Source: Streptomyces sporangiiformans
Lineage (GTDB): Bacteria; Actinomycetota; Actinomycetes; Streptomycetales; Streptomycetaceae
NCBI RefSeq assembly: GCF_005768555.2
Contig: NZ_VCHX02000037.1
Coordinates: forward strand, 1 to 45,879
Length of the DNA: 45,879 nt
Direction of reading: 5' to 3'
The notes beneath the pieces are model-generated. The model made no database searches, was not told where the DNA came from, and saw nothing but the letters and a program-made list of their open reading frames with translations. The position numbers were made by a program, and so were the translations under genes. Of the stretch, positions 7,625 through 15,698 are shown one piece after another. Position 1 is the first letter of the stretch. Each line of letters begins with the position of its first letter.

Positions 7625-8946
7625 GACGCCGCCGCTCAGCCAACGTCCCCAAGGCTGCCCACGTCCCCAAGGCCCCCAACGTCCCCAAGGCCCCCAAGGC
7701 CCCCAAGGCCCCCAACGTCCCCAAGGCCCCCAAGGTCTCGCCCTCCCGTCTGCACCCCCGCGACCTGCTCTCCGAAGCTCTGGCAGGCATGCTCCAGCGG
7801 CCCGCCCGGTCCGCGCTCACCGCGCTCGGCACGGTGCTGGGCGTCGGCACCTTCGTCGCGGTACTCGGTCTGACCGCCACCACGTCCTCGCAGATCGACG
7901 CCCGCTTCAACGCGCTCACGGCGACCGAAGTGACGCTCCAGGACATCGCGCGGGAACAGAACGAGTTCGCCGACCCGGCCTTCCCCGGGGACGCGGACCA
8001 GCGGATCGAACGGCTCAACGGGGTACGGCACGCGGGCGTGTACTGGCCGGTGCGTCTGGAACCCGGCACCGTGGTGCGCTCCGCCCCGGTGGGGGGCGGC
8101 GGCGTCGGCGAGCCCGTCGACGTGACCGCGGCGTCCCCCGGCGTCCTGGAAGCGGCCGTCCCCACCCTCGCCCAGGGCAGGATCTACGACGACTACGCGA
8201 CGCGCACCGCGCAGCCGGTCGCGGTCATCGGCGAAGGTGCCGCCGCCCGACTCGGCATCACGACGCTCGAGACACGGCCCGCCGTGTTCATAGGTGACCA
8301 GCCGTTCACCGTCACCGGCATCATCGCCGACACCGAACGCAAGGCCGACCTGTTGATGTCCGTCGTCGTTCCGCGCACCACCGCGGAACGGATCTGGGGC
8401 GAGCCCGAGGCCGGTGCAGCGAGCATGCTGATCGCCACCGATCTCGGGGCGGCCCGGCAGATCGCCCATGAGGCACCCACGGCGCTCAGGCCCGATCACC
8501 CCGAGTACGTCAAGGCTGTTCCTCCGCCCGACCCCCGGACGCTGCGCAGCCGGGTCACCGGCGATCTGGACCAGCTGTTCCTGCTGCTCGCGGGCATCTG
8601 CCTCGCGATCGGTGCGGTCGGGATCGCCAACACCACCCTGGTGGCGGTGCTGGAACGGACGGCGGAGATCGGGCTGAGGCGGGCGCTGGGAGCCCGGCGG
8701 CGGCACGTCTCCGCGCAGTTCCTCGCGGAGTCGGGGGCTCTCGGGGCGCTCGGCGGACTGGTCGGCACGTCGCTGGGCACCGTCACCGTCGTATGCGTCG
8801 CCGTCGCCCGGGACTGGACACCGGTGGTCCATCCGGGCACCGTCGCGGCAGCCCCGGTGATCGGTCTGGTCACCGGTGTTCTGGCGGGGCTCTATCCGGC
8901 GTGGCGGGCCTCGGGCATCCAGCCGGTGGAGGCATTGCGGCGCTGA
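7621..8946 (+). CDS. MacB/FtsX-type ABC transporter permease
   Basis: 441 residues. The ATG overlaps the ATPase stop. An unusual 40-residue N-terminal tail of KAP, NVP and PKAP repeats precedes the first membrane helix (SALTALGTVLGVGTFVAVLGLTA). A large extracellular MacB-type domain follows (about residues 90-310). Three C-terminal helices come after it: LFLLLAGICLAIGAVGIANT, the ERTAEIGLRRALGARRRH coupling segment and following helix, and VIGLVTGVLAGLYPAWRAS. The ending IQPVEALRR is typical of the family. With the adaptor and ATPase it should form a MacAB-like exporter adapted to a Gram-positive wall. The substrate is unknown. Confidence 0.88.
   Translation: MRRRRSANVPKAAHVPKAPNVPKAPKAPKAPNVPKAPKVSPSRLHPRDLLSEALAGMLQRPARSALTALGTVLGVGTFVAVLGLTATTSSQIDARFNALTATEVTLQDIAREQNEFADPAFPGDADQRIERLNGVRHAGVYWPVRLEPGTVVRSAPVGGGGVGEPVDVTAASPGVLEAAVPTLAQGRIYDDYATRTAQPVAVIGEGAAARLGITTLETRPAVFIGDQPFTVTGIIADTERKADLLMSVVVPRTTAERIWGEPEAGAASMLIATDLGAARQIAHEAPTALRPDHPEYVKAVPPPDPRTLRSRVTGDLDQLFLLLAGICLAIGAVGIANTTLVAVLERTAEIGLRRALGARRRHVSAQFLAESGALGALGGLVGTSLGTVTVVCVAVARDWTPVVHPGTVAAAPVIGLVTGVLAGLYPAWRASGIQPVEALRR
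7642..7734 (+). repeat. 9-bp tandem repeats in the permease 5' end
   Basis: Repeated units alternate AAGGCCCCC and AACGTCCCC and encode a Lys/Pro-rich tail (KAPNVPKAPKAP). The tail is predicted cytoplasmic, next to the ATPase. Confidence 0.85.
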
Positions 8947-9056
8947 CGCGGCGCTGAAGCGGGCTGAAGCGGGCTGACGGGGCAAGGGCCGGAACGGCGA
9001 TCCGGGACGCGCGGGCCGGACGCCTCGGCTCTGCTCTCTCCTGCCACAATGGGACC

Positions 9057-9752
9057 GTGACCCGCGCCTCCCTGGACAAGCAGCCGCACGAAGTCGCCTC
9101 GATGTTCGACGACGTGGCGGAACGGTACGACCTGACGAATGACGTGCTGTCACTCGGTCAGGCCCGGCTGTGGCGCAAGGAGGTCGCGAAGGCGGTCGAC
9201 GCGCGGCCCGCGCAGAAGGTCCTGGACCTGGCGGCGGGAACGGCGACGTCCTCGCTCCCCTTCGCGCGGACGGGAGCGTACGTCGTGCCGTGCGACTTCT
9301 CCCTCGGGATGCTCCAGGTCGGCAAGAAGCGCCACCCCTGGCTGCCGCTGACGGCGGGCGACGCGACGAAGCTCCCCTTCAAGGACGACACCTTCGACGC
9401 GGTGACGATCTCCTTCGGCCTGCGGAACGTGCAGGACACGGACGCCGCGCTGGGTGAGCTGTACCGGGTGACCAAGCCGGGTGGCCGCGTCGTGATCTGC
9501 GAGTTCTCGCACCCGACCTGGGCGCCCTTCCGGACTGTCTACACGGAGTACCTGATGCGCGCGCTCCCGCCGGTCGCGCGCGCCGTCTCGTCCAACCCCG
9601 ACGCGTACGTCTACCTCGCCGAGTCCATCCGCGCCTGGCCCGACCAGCCCGCGCTGGCCGAACGCCTGCGCAAGGCGGGCTGGTCGAAGGTCGCCTGGCG
9701 GAACCTCACGGGCGGGATCGTGACGCTGCACCGGGGCTTCAAGCGCAGCTGA
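9057..9752 (+). CDS. menG: Demethylmenaquinone methyltransferase
   Basis: 231 residues. A class I SAM-dependent methyltransferase of the UbiE/MenG family, which adds the ring methyl group that makes menaquinone. It has the UbiE family start [22 protein letters not shown], the SAM motif [37 protein letters not shown] and the later [16 protein letters not shown]. The length is normal for the family. The GTG start is only 6 bases past a CACAAT -10-like hexamer (9045-9050), so a leaderless or very short-leader mRNA is possible, although no good -35 is visible. Its neighbours include other menaquinone and NDH-1 genes. Confidence 0.93.
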   Translation: MTRASLDKQPHEVASMFDDVAERYDLTNDVLSLGQARLWRKEVAKAVDARPAQKVLDLAAGTATSSLPFARTGAYVVPCDFSLGMLQVGKKRHPWLPLTAGDATKLPFKDDTFDAVTISFGLRNVQDTDAALGELYRVTKPGGRVVICEFSHPTWAPFRTVYTEYLMRALPPVARAVSSNPDAYVYLAESIRAWPDQPALAERLRKAGWSKVAWRNLTGGIVTLHRGFKRS

Positions 9753-9833
9753 CCTCTTTCAGGCCCCTCCACGCCCCTCCACGCCCCTTCACCTGAACGA
9801 GACCGGGCCACGCCGGACAGGTGGCAACTCAGC

Positions 9834-10181
9834 TCACCTGAGGACCTCGAACGGGTCGCGCGGCTCGTCGAGTTCGCGGTACAGGCCGCCCGACGGCGGA
9901 AGCGGCAGCCGGGGCTCGCGCACCCCCGCGCCCCCACCGCCCTCTCCCTCGCCGAGGTCGAACCACACGGTGACGACCGCCCCGTGCGGCACTTCCGTGC
10001 CGGGCAGCGGGTACTGGCGTACGACGTAGTCGACGACGGTCAGATGGAAGTCTGGCCGGTCGGGCGCGGCGAGCAGGATCCCGCGCGTCTCGGCTGTCTC
10101 GCGCGCGTCCACGGCCATCAGACCGACCAGCCTCGGCACGCGCACATCGGGCGTCTTGGGTGTTAGGCGCACAGACGTCAC
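9834..10181 (-). CDS. Single-PASTA-domain protein
   Basis: 115 residues with a GTG start. Residues about 14-75 form one PASTA domain: VPRLVGLMAVDARETAETRGILL, then VVRQYPLPGTEVPHGAVVTVWFD. PASTA domains bind peptidoglycan fragments in Ser/Thr kinases and penicillin-binding proteins. Here there is no kinase, no clear signal peptide and no membrane helix, so the protein looks cytoplasmic and its ligand is unclear. The C-terminus is Gly/Pro-rich. It is convergent with menG (81-base gap) and lies downstream of the GNAT gene, separated from it by a strong hairpin. Confidence 0.78.
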   Translation of the reverse strand: MTSVRLTPKTPDVRVPRLVGLMAVDARETAETRGILLAAPDRPDFHLTVVDYVVRQYPLPGTEVPHGAVVTVWFDLGEGEGGGGAGVREPRLPLPPSGGLYRELDEPRDPFEVLR

Positions 10182-10189
10182 CCCCAGCG

Positions 10190-10217
10190 GTACCGGCAGG
10201 GTAAGCCCTGCCGGTAC
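10190..10217. terminator. Hairpin between the GNAT and PASTA genes
   Basis: GTACCGGCAGGG and its exact 12-base complement with a TAAG loop. It lies 22 bases after the GNAT stop on the minus strand and just before the PASTA start, so it probably ends the GNAT transcript. Confidence 0.65.
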
Positions 10218-10239
10218 GCCGGGGAAGCCGTCGCCCGCG

Positions 10240-10746
10240 TCAGAGGTCGAGGCGGTAACAGTGCCCCGTCGCGGACGATCGCGGCGAGGTGAACCTCTCG
10301 GCGAGCGTCATGCCCAGCCTTCTGGTCACCGCGATGGATCGTTCGTTTTGGGAGTTGACCATCGCCACGACGCTGCGTACGCCAGTCGCGCGCACCCGGT
10401 CGAGCGTGGTGCGCGCGGCCGCCGTCACATAGCCCTTGCCCCAGTACGCCCGCCCGAGCCGCCAGCCGATCTCGATCTCGCCCTCAGGGCCCCAGGCGTG
10501 CGGCCACGGCTGGGCACCCGTGAAGCCGATGACCTCGCCCGCCTCGTCGAGCATCGTCCAGAAGCAGAAGCCGAGTTCGGCGTCGTGCCGGCGCTGGCGC
10601 GCGGTCATCTCCTCGTAGACGGACAGCTCGGCCGACTTCCCGCCGTGGAACTCCATCACGTCCGGGTCGTCGAAGACCCGGTGCCAGGCGAAGGCGTCCT
10701 CGTCGGTGGGGACGCGCAGCCGAACCACGGGGAGAGGTCGGTTCAT
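10240..10746 (-). CDS. GNAT family N-acetyltransferase (RimJ/RimL type)
   Basis: 168 residues from the ATG at 10746, which has AGGG just upstream. The RimJ/RimL-like acetyltransferase fold is shown by LRVPTDEDAFAWHRVFDDPDVMEF, GFTGAQPWPH, EIGWRLGRAYWGKGYVTAAARTTLD (acetyl-CoA-binding loop) and VVAMVNSQNERSIAVTRRLGMT. The substrate could be a protein N-terminus, an amine or a small metabolite, and the sequence does not tell. It is divergent from the geranylgeranyl reductase gene. Confidence 0.85.
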   Translation of the reverse strand: MNRPLPVVRLRVPTDEDAFAWHRVFDDPDVMEFHGGKSAELSVYEEMTARQRRHDAELGFCFWTMLDEAGEVIGFTGAQPWPHAWGPEGEIEIGWRLGRAYWGKGYVTAAARTTLDRVRATGVRSVVAMVNSQNERSIAVTRRLGMTLAERFTSPRSSATGHCYRLDL

Positions 10747-10783
10747 GAGGCAGCCCTTCAGCAGGTTGATCAGTACCGCTGAA

Positions 10784-10789
10784 TAGACT
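10784..10789 (+). promoter_or_regulatory. Possible -10 element of the reductase gene
   Basis: TAGACT fits a vegetative -10 hexamer and lies 55 bases before the GTG at 10845. No good -35 is visible at the usual distance, so this is weak. Confidence 0.3.
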
Positions 10790-10844
10790 GCCCATGTCCA
10801 GTGCCCGTCGGCACGTTGATTTCGAGTCTTGGGGAGACCCCGCC

Positions 10845-12143
10845 GTGACCGAACCCCAGCCCCTCTCAGAAAACACCGCCGATGTGATCGTCGTCGGCGC
10901 CGGGCCAGCCGGTTCGACCACCGCGTACTACCTGGCGAAGGCGGGACTGGACGTCCTGCTGCTGGAGAAGACCGCGTTCCCACGCGAGAAGGTCTGCGGC
11001 GACGGGCTGACGCCCCGCGCGACGAAACAGCTCGTGTCGATGGGCATCGACATCTCGGAGGAGGCGGGCTGGCTGCGGAACAAGGGCCTGCGCATCATCG
11101 GCGGCGGTGTCCGCCTCCAGCTGGACTGGCCGGATCTCGCCTCCTACCCCGACTACGGACTCGTACGGAAGCGGGACGACTTCGACGAGCAGCTGGCACA
11201 CCAGGCGCAGAAGGCGGGCGCGCGGCTGTACGAGCGCTGCAATGTGGGCGCGCCGATCGTCGACGACCGTACGGGCCGCATCACGGGCGTGCGCGCGAAG
11301 CTCGGTGACACCGGGGAGAAGCGCGACGTCACCTTCCACGCGCCGCTGGTGGTCGCGGCCGACGGCAACTCGACCCGGCTGTCCCTGGCCATGGGCCTGC
11401 ACCGCCGGGAGGACCGGCCGATGGGCGTCGCGGTGCGTACGTACTTCACGTCCCCGCGCCACGAGGACGACTACCTGGAGTCCTGGCTGGAGCTGTGGGA
11501 CCGGCGCGGTCCGGGTGAGGACCGGCTGCTGCCCGGCTACGGCTGGATCTTCGGCATGGGCGACGGTACGAGCAATGTGGGCCTGGGCGTGCTGAACACC
11601 TCCGCCTCCTTCAAGGAGCTGGACTGGCGTGAGGTCCTCAAGGCCTGGTGCGCCTCGATGCCCGAGGACTGGGGCTACACCCCGGAGAACATGACGATCC
11701 CGATCCGCGGTGCCGCCCTCCCCATGGCCTTCAACCGCCAGCCCCACTACACGAAGGGCCTGCTGCTCGTCGGCGACGCGGGCGGCATGGTGAACCCCTT
11801 CAACGGCGAGGGCATCGCGTACGCCATGGAGTCCGGCCAGATCGCCGCGGACGTCATCGTCCAGGCCCATGCCCGCGCGACCCCCGCCCAGCGCGAACTC
11901 GCGCTCCGGCGCTATCCGAAGGTCCTCAAGGACACCTACGGCGGCTACTACACGCTCGGCCGCGCCTTCGTGAAGCTCATCGGCAACCCGCAGGTCATGA
12001 AGATCGCCACCCAGCGCGGCCTCACCCATCCGCTGCTGATGAAGTTCACGCTGAAGATGCTCGCGAACCTCACCGACCCCACGGGCGGCGACGCGATGGA
12101 CCGCATCATCAACGGGCTGAGCAAGGTGGCCCCGAAGGCGTAA
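10845..12143 (+). CDS. menJ: Geranylgeranyl reductase family flavoprotein, probable menaquinone reductase
   Basis: 432 residues from the GTG at 10845, chosen because GGGGAGA lies 8 bases upstream; an ATG at 10794 would add 17 residues. FAD-binding motifs are VIVVGAGPAGSTTAYYLAKAG, the FPREKVCGDGLTP motif of the geranylgeranyl reductase group, and LLLVGDAGGMVNPFNGEGIAYAMESG. In mycobacteria MenJ of this family saturates one isoprene unit of menaquinone. Streptomycetes make partly hydrogenated MK-9, so the same role is likely here. Its position between menG and the nuo operon supports this. The gene symbol is by analogy. Confidence 0.82.
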   Translation: MTEPQPLSENTADVIVVGAGPAGSTTAYYLAKAGLDVLLLEKTAFPREKVCGDGLTPRATKQLVSMGIDISEEAGWLRNKGLRIIGGGVRLQLDWPDLASYPDYGLVRKRDDFDEQLAHQAQKAGARLYERCNVGAPIVDDRTGRITGVRAKLGDTGEKRDVTFHAPLVVAADGNSTRLSLAMGLHRREDRPMGVAVRTYFTSPRHEDDYLESWLELWDRRGPGEDRLLPGYGWIFGMGDGTSNVGLGVLNTSASFKELDWREVLKAWCASMPEDWGYTPENMTIPIRGAALPMAFNRQPHYTKGLLLVGDAGGMVNPFNGEGIAYAMESGQIAADVIVQAHARATPAQRELALRRYPKVLKDTYGGYYTLGRAFVKLIGNPQVMKIATQRGLTHPLLMKFTLKMLANLTDPTGGDAMDRIINGLSKVAPKA

Positions 12144-12267
12144 CGCGTAACTCCTGGGGCACTCGGGACAGTCGGGGCGAACGCGGTGTGAGGACGCCGC
12201 AGGCGCCCCGCAGGCCGTCTTGCGCTGCCCCGACCCTCCCTGCCCTCAGTAAGCCCCTGAGCGCACG

Positions 12268-12308
12268 CCTGAGGGCCGCCTCCGCTGTTGGGGAGGCGGC
12301 CCTTCAGG
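12268..12308. terminator. Bidirectional terminator hairpin
   Basis: The core arms 12272-12283 (AGGGCCGCCTCC) and 12292-12303 are exactly complementary with an 8-base loop. The stem extends outward by CCTGA/TCAGG with one bulged base. It lies between two convergent genes, the reductase and the NlpC/P60 gene. Confidence 0.78.
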
Positions 12309-12326
12309 AAGAAGTGCGACCGGCTG

Positions 12327-13127
12327 TCAGAGCACGCGTACGGCGCCGCTCGCCGGGTAGCCCGACAGATCCTGGATGACGACACCCTTGGAGGGGTTCG
12401 CGGCGTCCAGGTACTGGCCGTTCCCGATGTAGACACCCGTGTGGTACGCCGAGCCCGCGCCACCCCAGTACAGGATGTCGCCGACCTGGATGTCGGACAG
12501 CGGGATCGGGGTGCCGGCCGTCGACTGGTCCTGCGAGACGCGCGGAAGATCCACGCCCACCTGCTTGAACGCGGCCTGGACCAGGCTGGAGCAGTCCCAG
12601 GCGTTGGGGCCGGTGGCGCCCATGACGTACGCGTCGCCGACCTGCGCCCTGAGGAAGCTGATCACCGTGCCGACGTTGCCGCTCGCCGGGGCGGCGACGT
12701 CGTTGCTCGAGGCGGTGAGGGTGGTGCGCTCGGTGGAGCGAGAGGCGGCGCGCTCGGCGGCGGCCTTGCGCTCGGCCTCGGCCTTCTTCTTGGCCGCTGC
12801 CTTCTTCTTCGCCTCCGCGAGGTCGGCCTTGGCCTCCTTGGCGGCCTTGGCGGCTGCCGCGTCGCGCTCGGCCAGCAGCTCGTAGTCGGCCGCGGCCTGC
12901 TGGGTGGCAGCTGCGGACTCGGCGACCTGCGAGGAGAGGTCAGCCGTGAGCGTGGGCAGCTCGATGGTCTGTGTTACCGGCTCGGAGGCGGCGTTCGCCG
13001 AGCTGGACGCACCGGCCACTGCCAGGGTGCTGAGGACGCCACCGGCAACTCCGGCGCGCATCGCGAGCGTGGAGCTGCTGCTGCGCCGGGGCTTCCGGTG
13101 GCTGGGTTTGTGAGCGGTGTGGGACAT
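12327..13127 (-). CDS. Secreted NlpC/P60 peptidoglycan hydrolase
   Basis: 266 residues from the ATG at 13127 (MSHTAHKPSHRKPRR), which fits streptomycete homologues. In-frame ATGs at 13157 and 13184 are alternatives; a GGAGGAG lies just after the one at 13157. A signal peptide (GVAGGVLSTLAVAGASSSANAA) leads to a Lys/Ala/Glu-rich coiled coil. The C-terminal NlpC/P60 domain of about 110 residues has the catalytic Cys in NAWDCSSLVQAAF, DILYWGGAGSAYHTGVYIG with the catalytic His, and a third polar residue in the following strand. It should cut stem peptides of peptidoglycan. Confidence 0.9.
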   Translation of the reverse strand: MSHTAHKPSHRKPRRSSSSTLAMRAGVAGGVLSTLAVAGASSSANAASEPVTQTIELPTLTADLSSQVAESAAATQQAAADYELLAERDAAAAKAAKEAKADLAEAKKKAAAKKKAEAERKAAAERAASRSTERTTLTASSNDVAAPASGNVGTVISFLRAQVGDAYVMGATGPNAWDCSSLVQAAFKQVGVDLPRVSQDQSTAGTPIPLSDIQVGDILYWGGAGSAYHTGVYIGNGQYLDAANPSKGVVIQDLSGYPASGAVRVL

Positions 13128-13366
13128 GAGTCCAACCGGTATCAGGGGCTCCTCCATATCTTCAAGAAACGTGGGGTGCGCCACAGTTGTTCAATCGACC
13201 GCCAAAAACCCGGGCGTGTCGTTCCTTATTGACGCCATAACGGGCATTGTGGACACGGCTCATCAGGCCTGTGGTCAAGGTGTTTTCGCAATAGGTCCGA
13301 ATTGCCCGACGCCTACCACCTGTTGAAGCGGTTGGCCAAGCCCCGTTTATCCACCCCGCCTGTGAA

Positions 13367-13382
13367 TGTGATGCAGGTCACG
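13367..13382. promoter_or_regulatory. Crp-type operator
   Basis: TGTGATGCAGGTCACG contains GTG-N6-GTCAC, matching the streptomycete Crp consensus GTG-N6-GNCAC. It lies 240 bases upstream of the nlpC/P60 start. The same 15-mer core recurs at 38961. Confidence 0.5.
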
Positions 13383-13636
13383 GAACGGTCTCCATGGCGG
13401 CCACGTCACGCGTGTGAGTCGGATGCGGGTCGGACGTGAGTCGAATCGGTGGTCGAGTGGGTGACGCACCCGCGCCTTCGTCCCCTATGCCCCGGTCTGA
13501 TGCGGCTCGATGGTGCGCGGCCGCCGGCTCGCGCTCGTGAACGGATGCACGTGGTCCATTCCGTCCACACCCAAGGCCTCAACTCCCCCTGAGGTGTGAA
13601 CGAGTTCCTCTATCAAGCACGTGTGTCCAGCACCAA

Positions 13637-13665
13637 TTTGCCTGGCGCCGCCGCCTCTTGATAAT
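13637..13665 (+). promoter_or_regulatory. Vegetative promoter facing nuoA
   Basis: TTTGCC (13637-13642), a 17-base spacer, then GATAAT (13660-13665). This is the best sigma-70-like pair in the region. Transcription would start near 13672, giving a long leader to nuoA or a short separate RNA. Confidence 0.45.
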
Positions 13666-13835
13666 GCTCCGCGCCTTGGACCAGCGACGATGAACGAAAA
13701 TGTCACCTCTGGTGATCACTTGGACGCTTCCTGTGCGAAGATCACCGCTCATCTGACTTCATGATCCTTTGCCAGGTGGTGGAGATCACAAAGTCGTTGT
13801 CGTACCCCGTGTCGCAGATCACAGACCGGCGGGCA

Positions 13836-13841
13836 TAAGAT
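13836..13841 (+). promoter_or_regulatory. Possible -10 element of the nuo operon
   Basis: TAAGAT lies 16 bases before the Rex-type operator and 170 bases before nuoA. There is no good -35, which suggests activator help if it is used. Confidence 0.35.
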
Positions 13842-13856
13842 GCGTGGCAGTTGGGC

Positions 13857-13874
13857 TTGTGACCTGCTTCACAT
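13857..13874. promoter_or_regulatory. Rex operator (ROP) of the nuo operon
   Basis: TTGTGACCTGCTTCACAT fits the Rex consensus TTGTGA-N6-TCACAA with one mismatch. Rex is the NADH/NAD+-sensing repressor, and in S. coelicolor it is known to control the nuo operon. The site lies just downstream of the -10-like TAAGAT, where bound Rex would block transcription. Confidence 0.72.
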
Positions 13875-14005
13875 GTTAGCGATCTTCGTGGAGCCGCACG
13901 GGGCTTGTGAGCTTCGTGAGACCCGCGGAGTGCGTGAGCTTCGCGGGGCAGGCGGGCCCGGCGCAACCGCCAGCAGTCAGTGCCGACTGAAGGGAGCGAG
14001 GAGCG

Positions 14006-14365
14006 GTGAACGCGTATGCGCCCATCCTCGTACTGGGAGCCCTCGGGGCAGGCTTTGCGATCTTCTCCGTGGTCATGGCCACGCTTATCGGTCCAAAGCG
14101 GTACAACCGGGCCAAGCTCGAGGCCTACGAGTGCGGGATCGAGCCGACCCCCACGCCGGCCGGCGGTGGGCGGTTCCCCATCAAGTACTACCTGACGGCG
14201 ATGCTCTTCATCGTCTTCGACATCGAGATCGTCTTCCTCTATCCCTGGGCCGTCACCTTCGACGCCCTTGGGGTATTCGGGCTCGTGGAGATGCTGCTCT
14301 TCGTGCTCACCGTCTTCGTCGCGTACGCGTACGTATGGCGGCGCGGCGGCCTGGAATGGGACTGA
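14006..14365 (+). CDS. nuoA: NADH-quinone oxidoreductase subunit A
   Basis: 119 residues, GTG start with AGGAG just upstream. A small membrane-arm subunit with three helices (LVLGALGAGFAIFSVVMATL, YLTAMLFIVFDIEIVFLYPW, LVEMLLFVLTVFVAYAYVW). The family loop YECGIEPT carries the Cys near the quinone channel. The second helix has conserved acidic residues (FDIE). It is the first gene of the 14-gene nuo operon, which encodes proton-pumping type I NADH dehydrogenase. It is probably controlled by Rex through the operator about 130 bases upstream. Confidence 0.97.
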   Translation: MNAYAPILVLGALGAGFAIFSVVMATLIGPKRYNRAKLEAYECGIEPTPTPAGGGRFPIKYYLTAMLFIVFDIEIVFLYPWAVTFDALGVFGLVEMLLFVLTVFVAYAYVWRRGGLEWD

Positions 14366-14397
14366 ACCCCGGATAGGGGACAGAGGAGCCACTGAGC

Positions 14398-14948
<551 letters not shown>

Positions 14949-14952
<4 letters not shown>

Positions 14953-15698
14953 GCGACGGACACGACAAAGTCACGAACGGGGCCAACCCCGAGAAGGACC
15001 TGAGCGCCTCCAACCTCCCCGGGCGGCGAGGCGACCAGGGCGAGGAGATCCGCGTCCAGCGCGGCATGTTCGGCGCCAACAACGGCGGCGACACCTCCGG
15101 CTACGGCGGCCTGGTCCGCTCGATCCGGCTGCCCGGACCCGCCAGCCGTCCGTACGGCGGCTGGTTCGACGAGGTCGCCGACGAGCTGGAGGGCGCCCTG
15201 GAGGAACAGGGCCTCGTCCCCGAGAACGTGATCGACAAGACGGTCGTCGACCGCGACGAGATCACCTTCCACATCGAGCGTGAGTACCTGCTCCCGGTCG
15301 CGCAGACCCTGCGCGACGACCCGGCGCTCCGCTTCGAGCTGTGCACGGGGGTGAGCGGCGTCCACTACCCCGGCGACAAGGGCCGCGAGCTGCACGCCGT
15401 CTACCACCTGCGCTCGATCACCCACAACCGGCTGATCCGCCTGGAAGTCAGCGCCCCGGACCGCGAGCCGCACATCCCGTCCCTGGTCTCCGTCTATCCG
15501 ACGAACGACTGGCACGAGCGCGAGACGTACGACTTCTTCGGCATCGTCTTCGACGGTCACCCGGCCCTGACGCGGATCATGATGCCGGACGACTGGCAGG
15601 GCTTTCCGCAGCGCAAGGACTATCCCCTCGGCGGCATCCCCGTCGAGTACAAGGGCGCCCAGATCCCGGCTCCGGACCAGCGGAGGTCGTACTCGTGA
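14949..15698 (+). CDS. nuoC: NADH-quinone oxidoreductase subunit C
   Basis: 249 residues from the GTG that overlaps the nuoB stop. A peripheral-arm subunit that packs against NuoD near the quinone site. The 30-kDa subunit signature is clear: [40 protein letters not shown]. It is separate from NuoD, unlike the NuoCD fusion of E. coli. An N-terminal extension of about 50 polar Gly/Asn/Asp-rich residues precedes the conserved part. Confidence 0.96.

Larger units (their letters stand above)
13128..14005. other. Long regulatory intergenic region between nlpC/P60 and nuoA
   Basis: 878 bases with no convincing gene. It is less GC-rich than its surroundings and holds a Crp-type site (13367), a good vegetative promoter (13637-13665), a possible 24-codon ORF (13690-13764), palindromes near 13703-13719, AGATCAC repeats at 13739, 13783 and 13816, a -10-like TAAGAT (13836) and a Rex-type operator (13857). 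I found no recognisable riboswitch in the nlpC/P60 leader. Confidence 0.6.

Noticed and set aside
9753..9833. Terminator between menG and the PASTA gene
   Set aside because: Only a TTCAGG/CCTGAA pair around a 27-base loop and CCCCTCCACG repeats are seen; too weak to call.
13128..13400. c-di-AMP (ydaO-type) riboswitch upstream of the NlpC/P60 gene
   Set aside because: Such riboswitches precede several actinobacterial wall hydrolases, but I could not find the conserved core on the minus strand here. A covariance-model search would settle it.
13485..13706. 73-residue minus-strand frame in the nuo upstream region
   Set aside because: Codon use is not typical and no family is recognised; the area is better explained as regulatory DNA.
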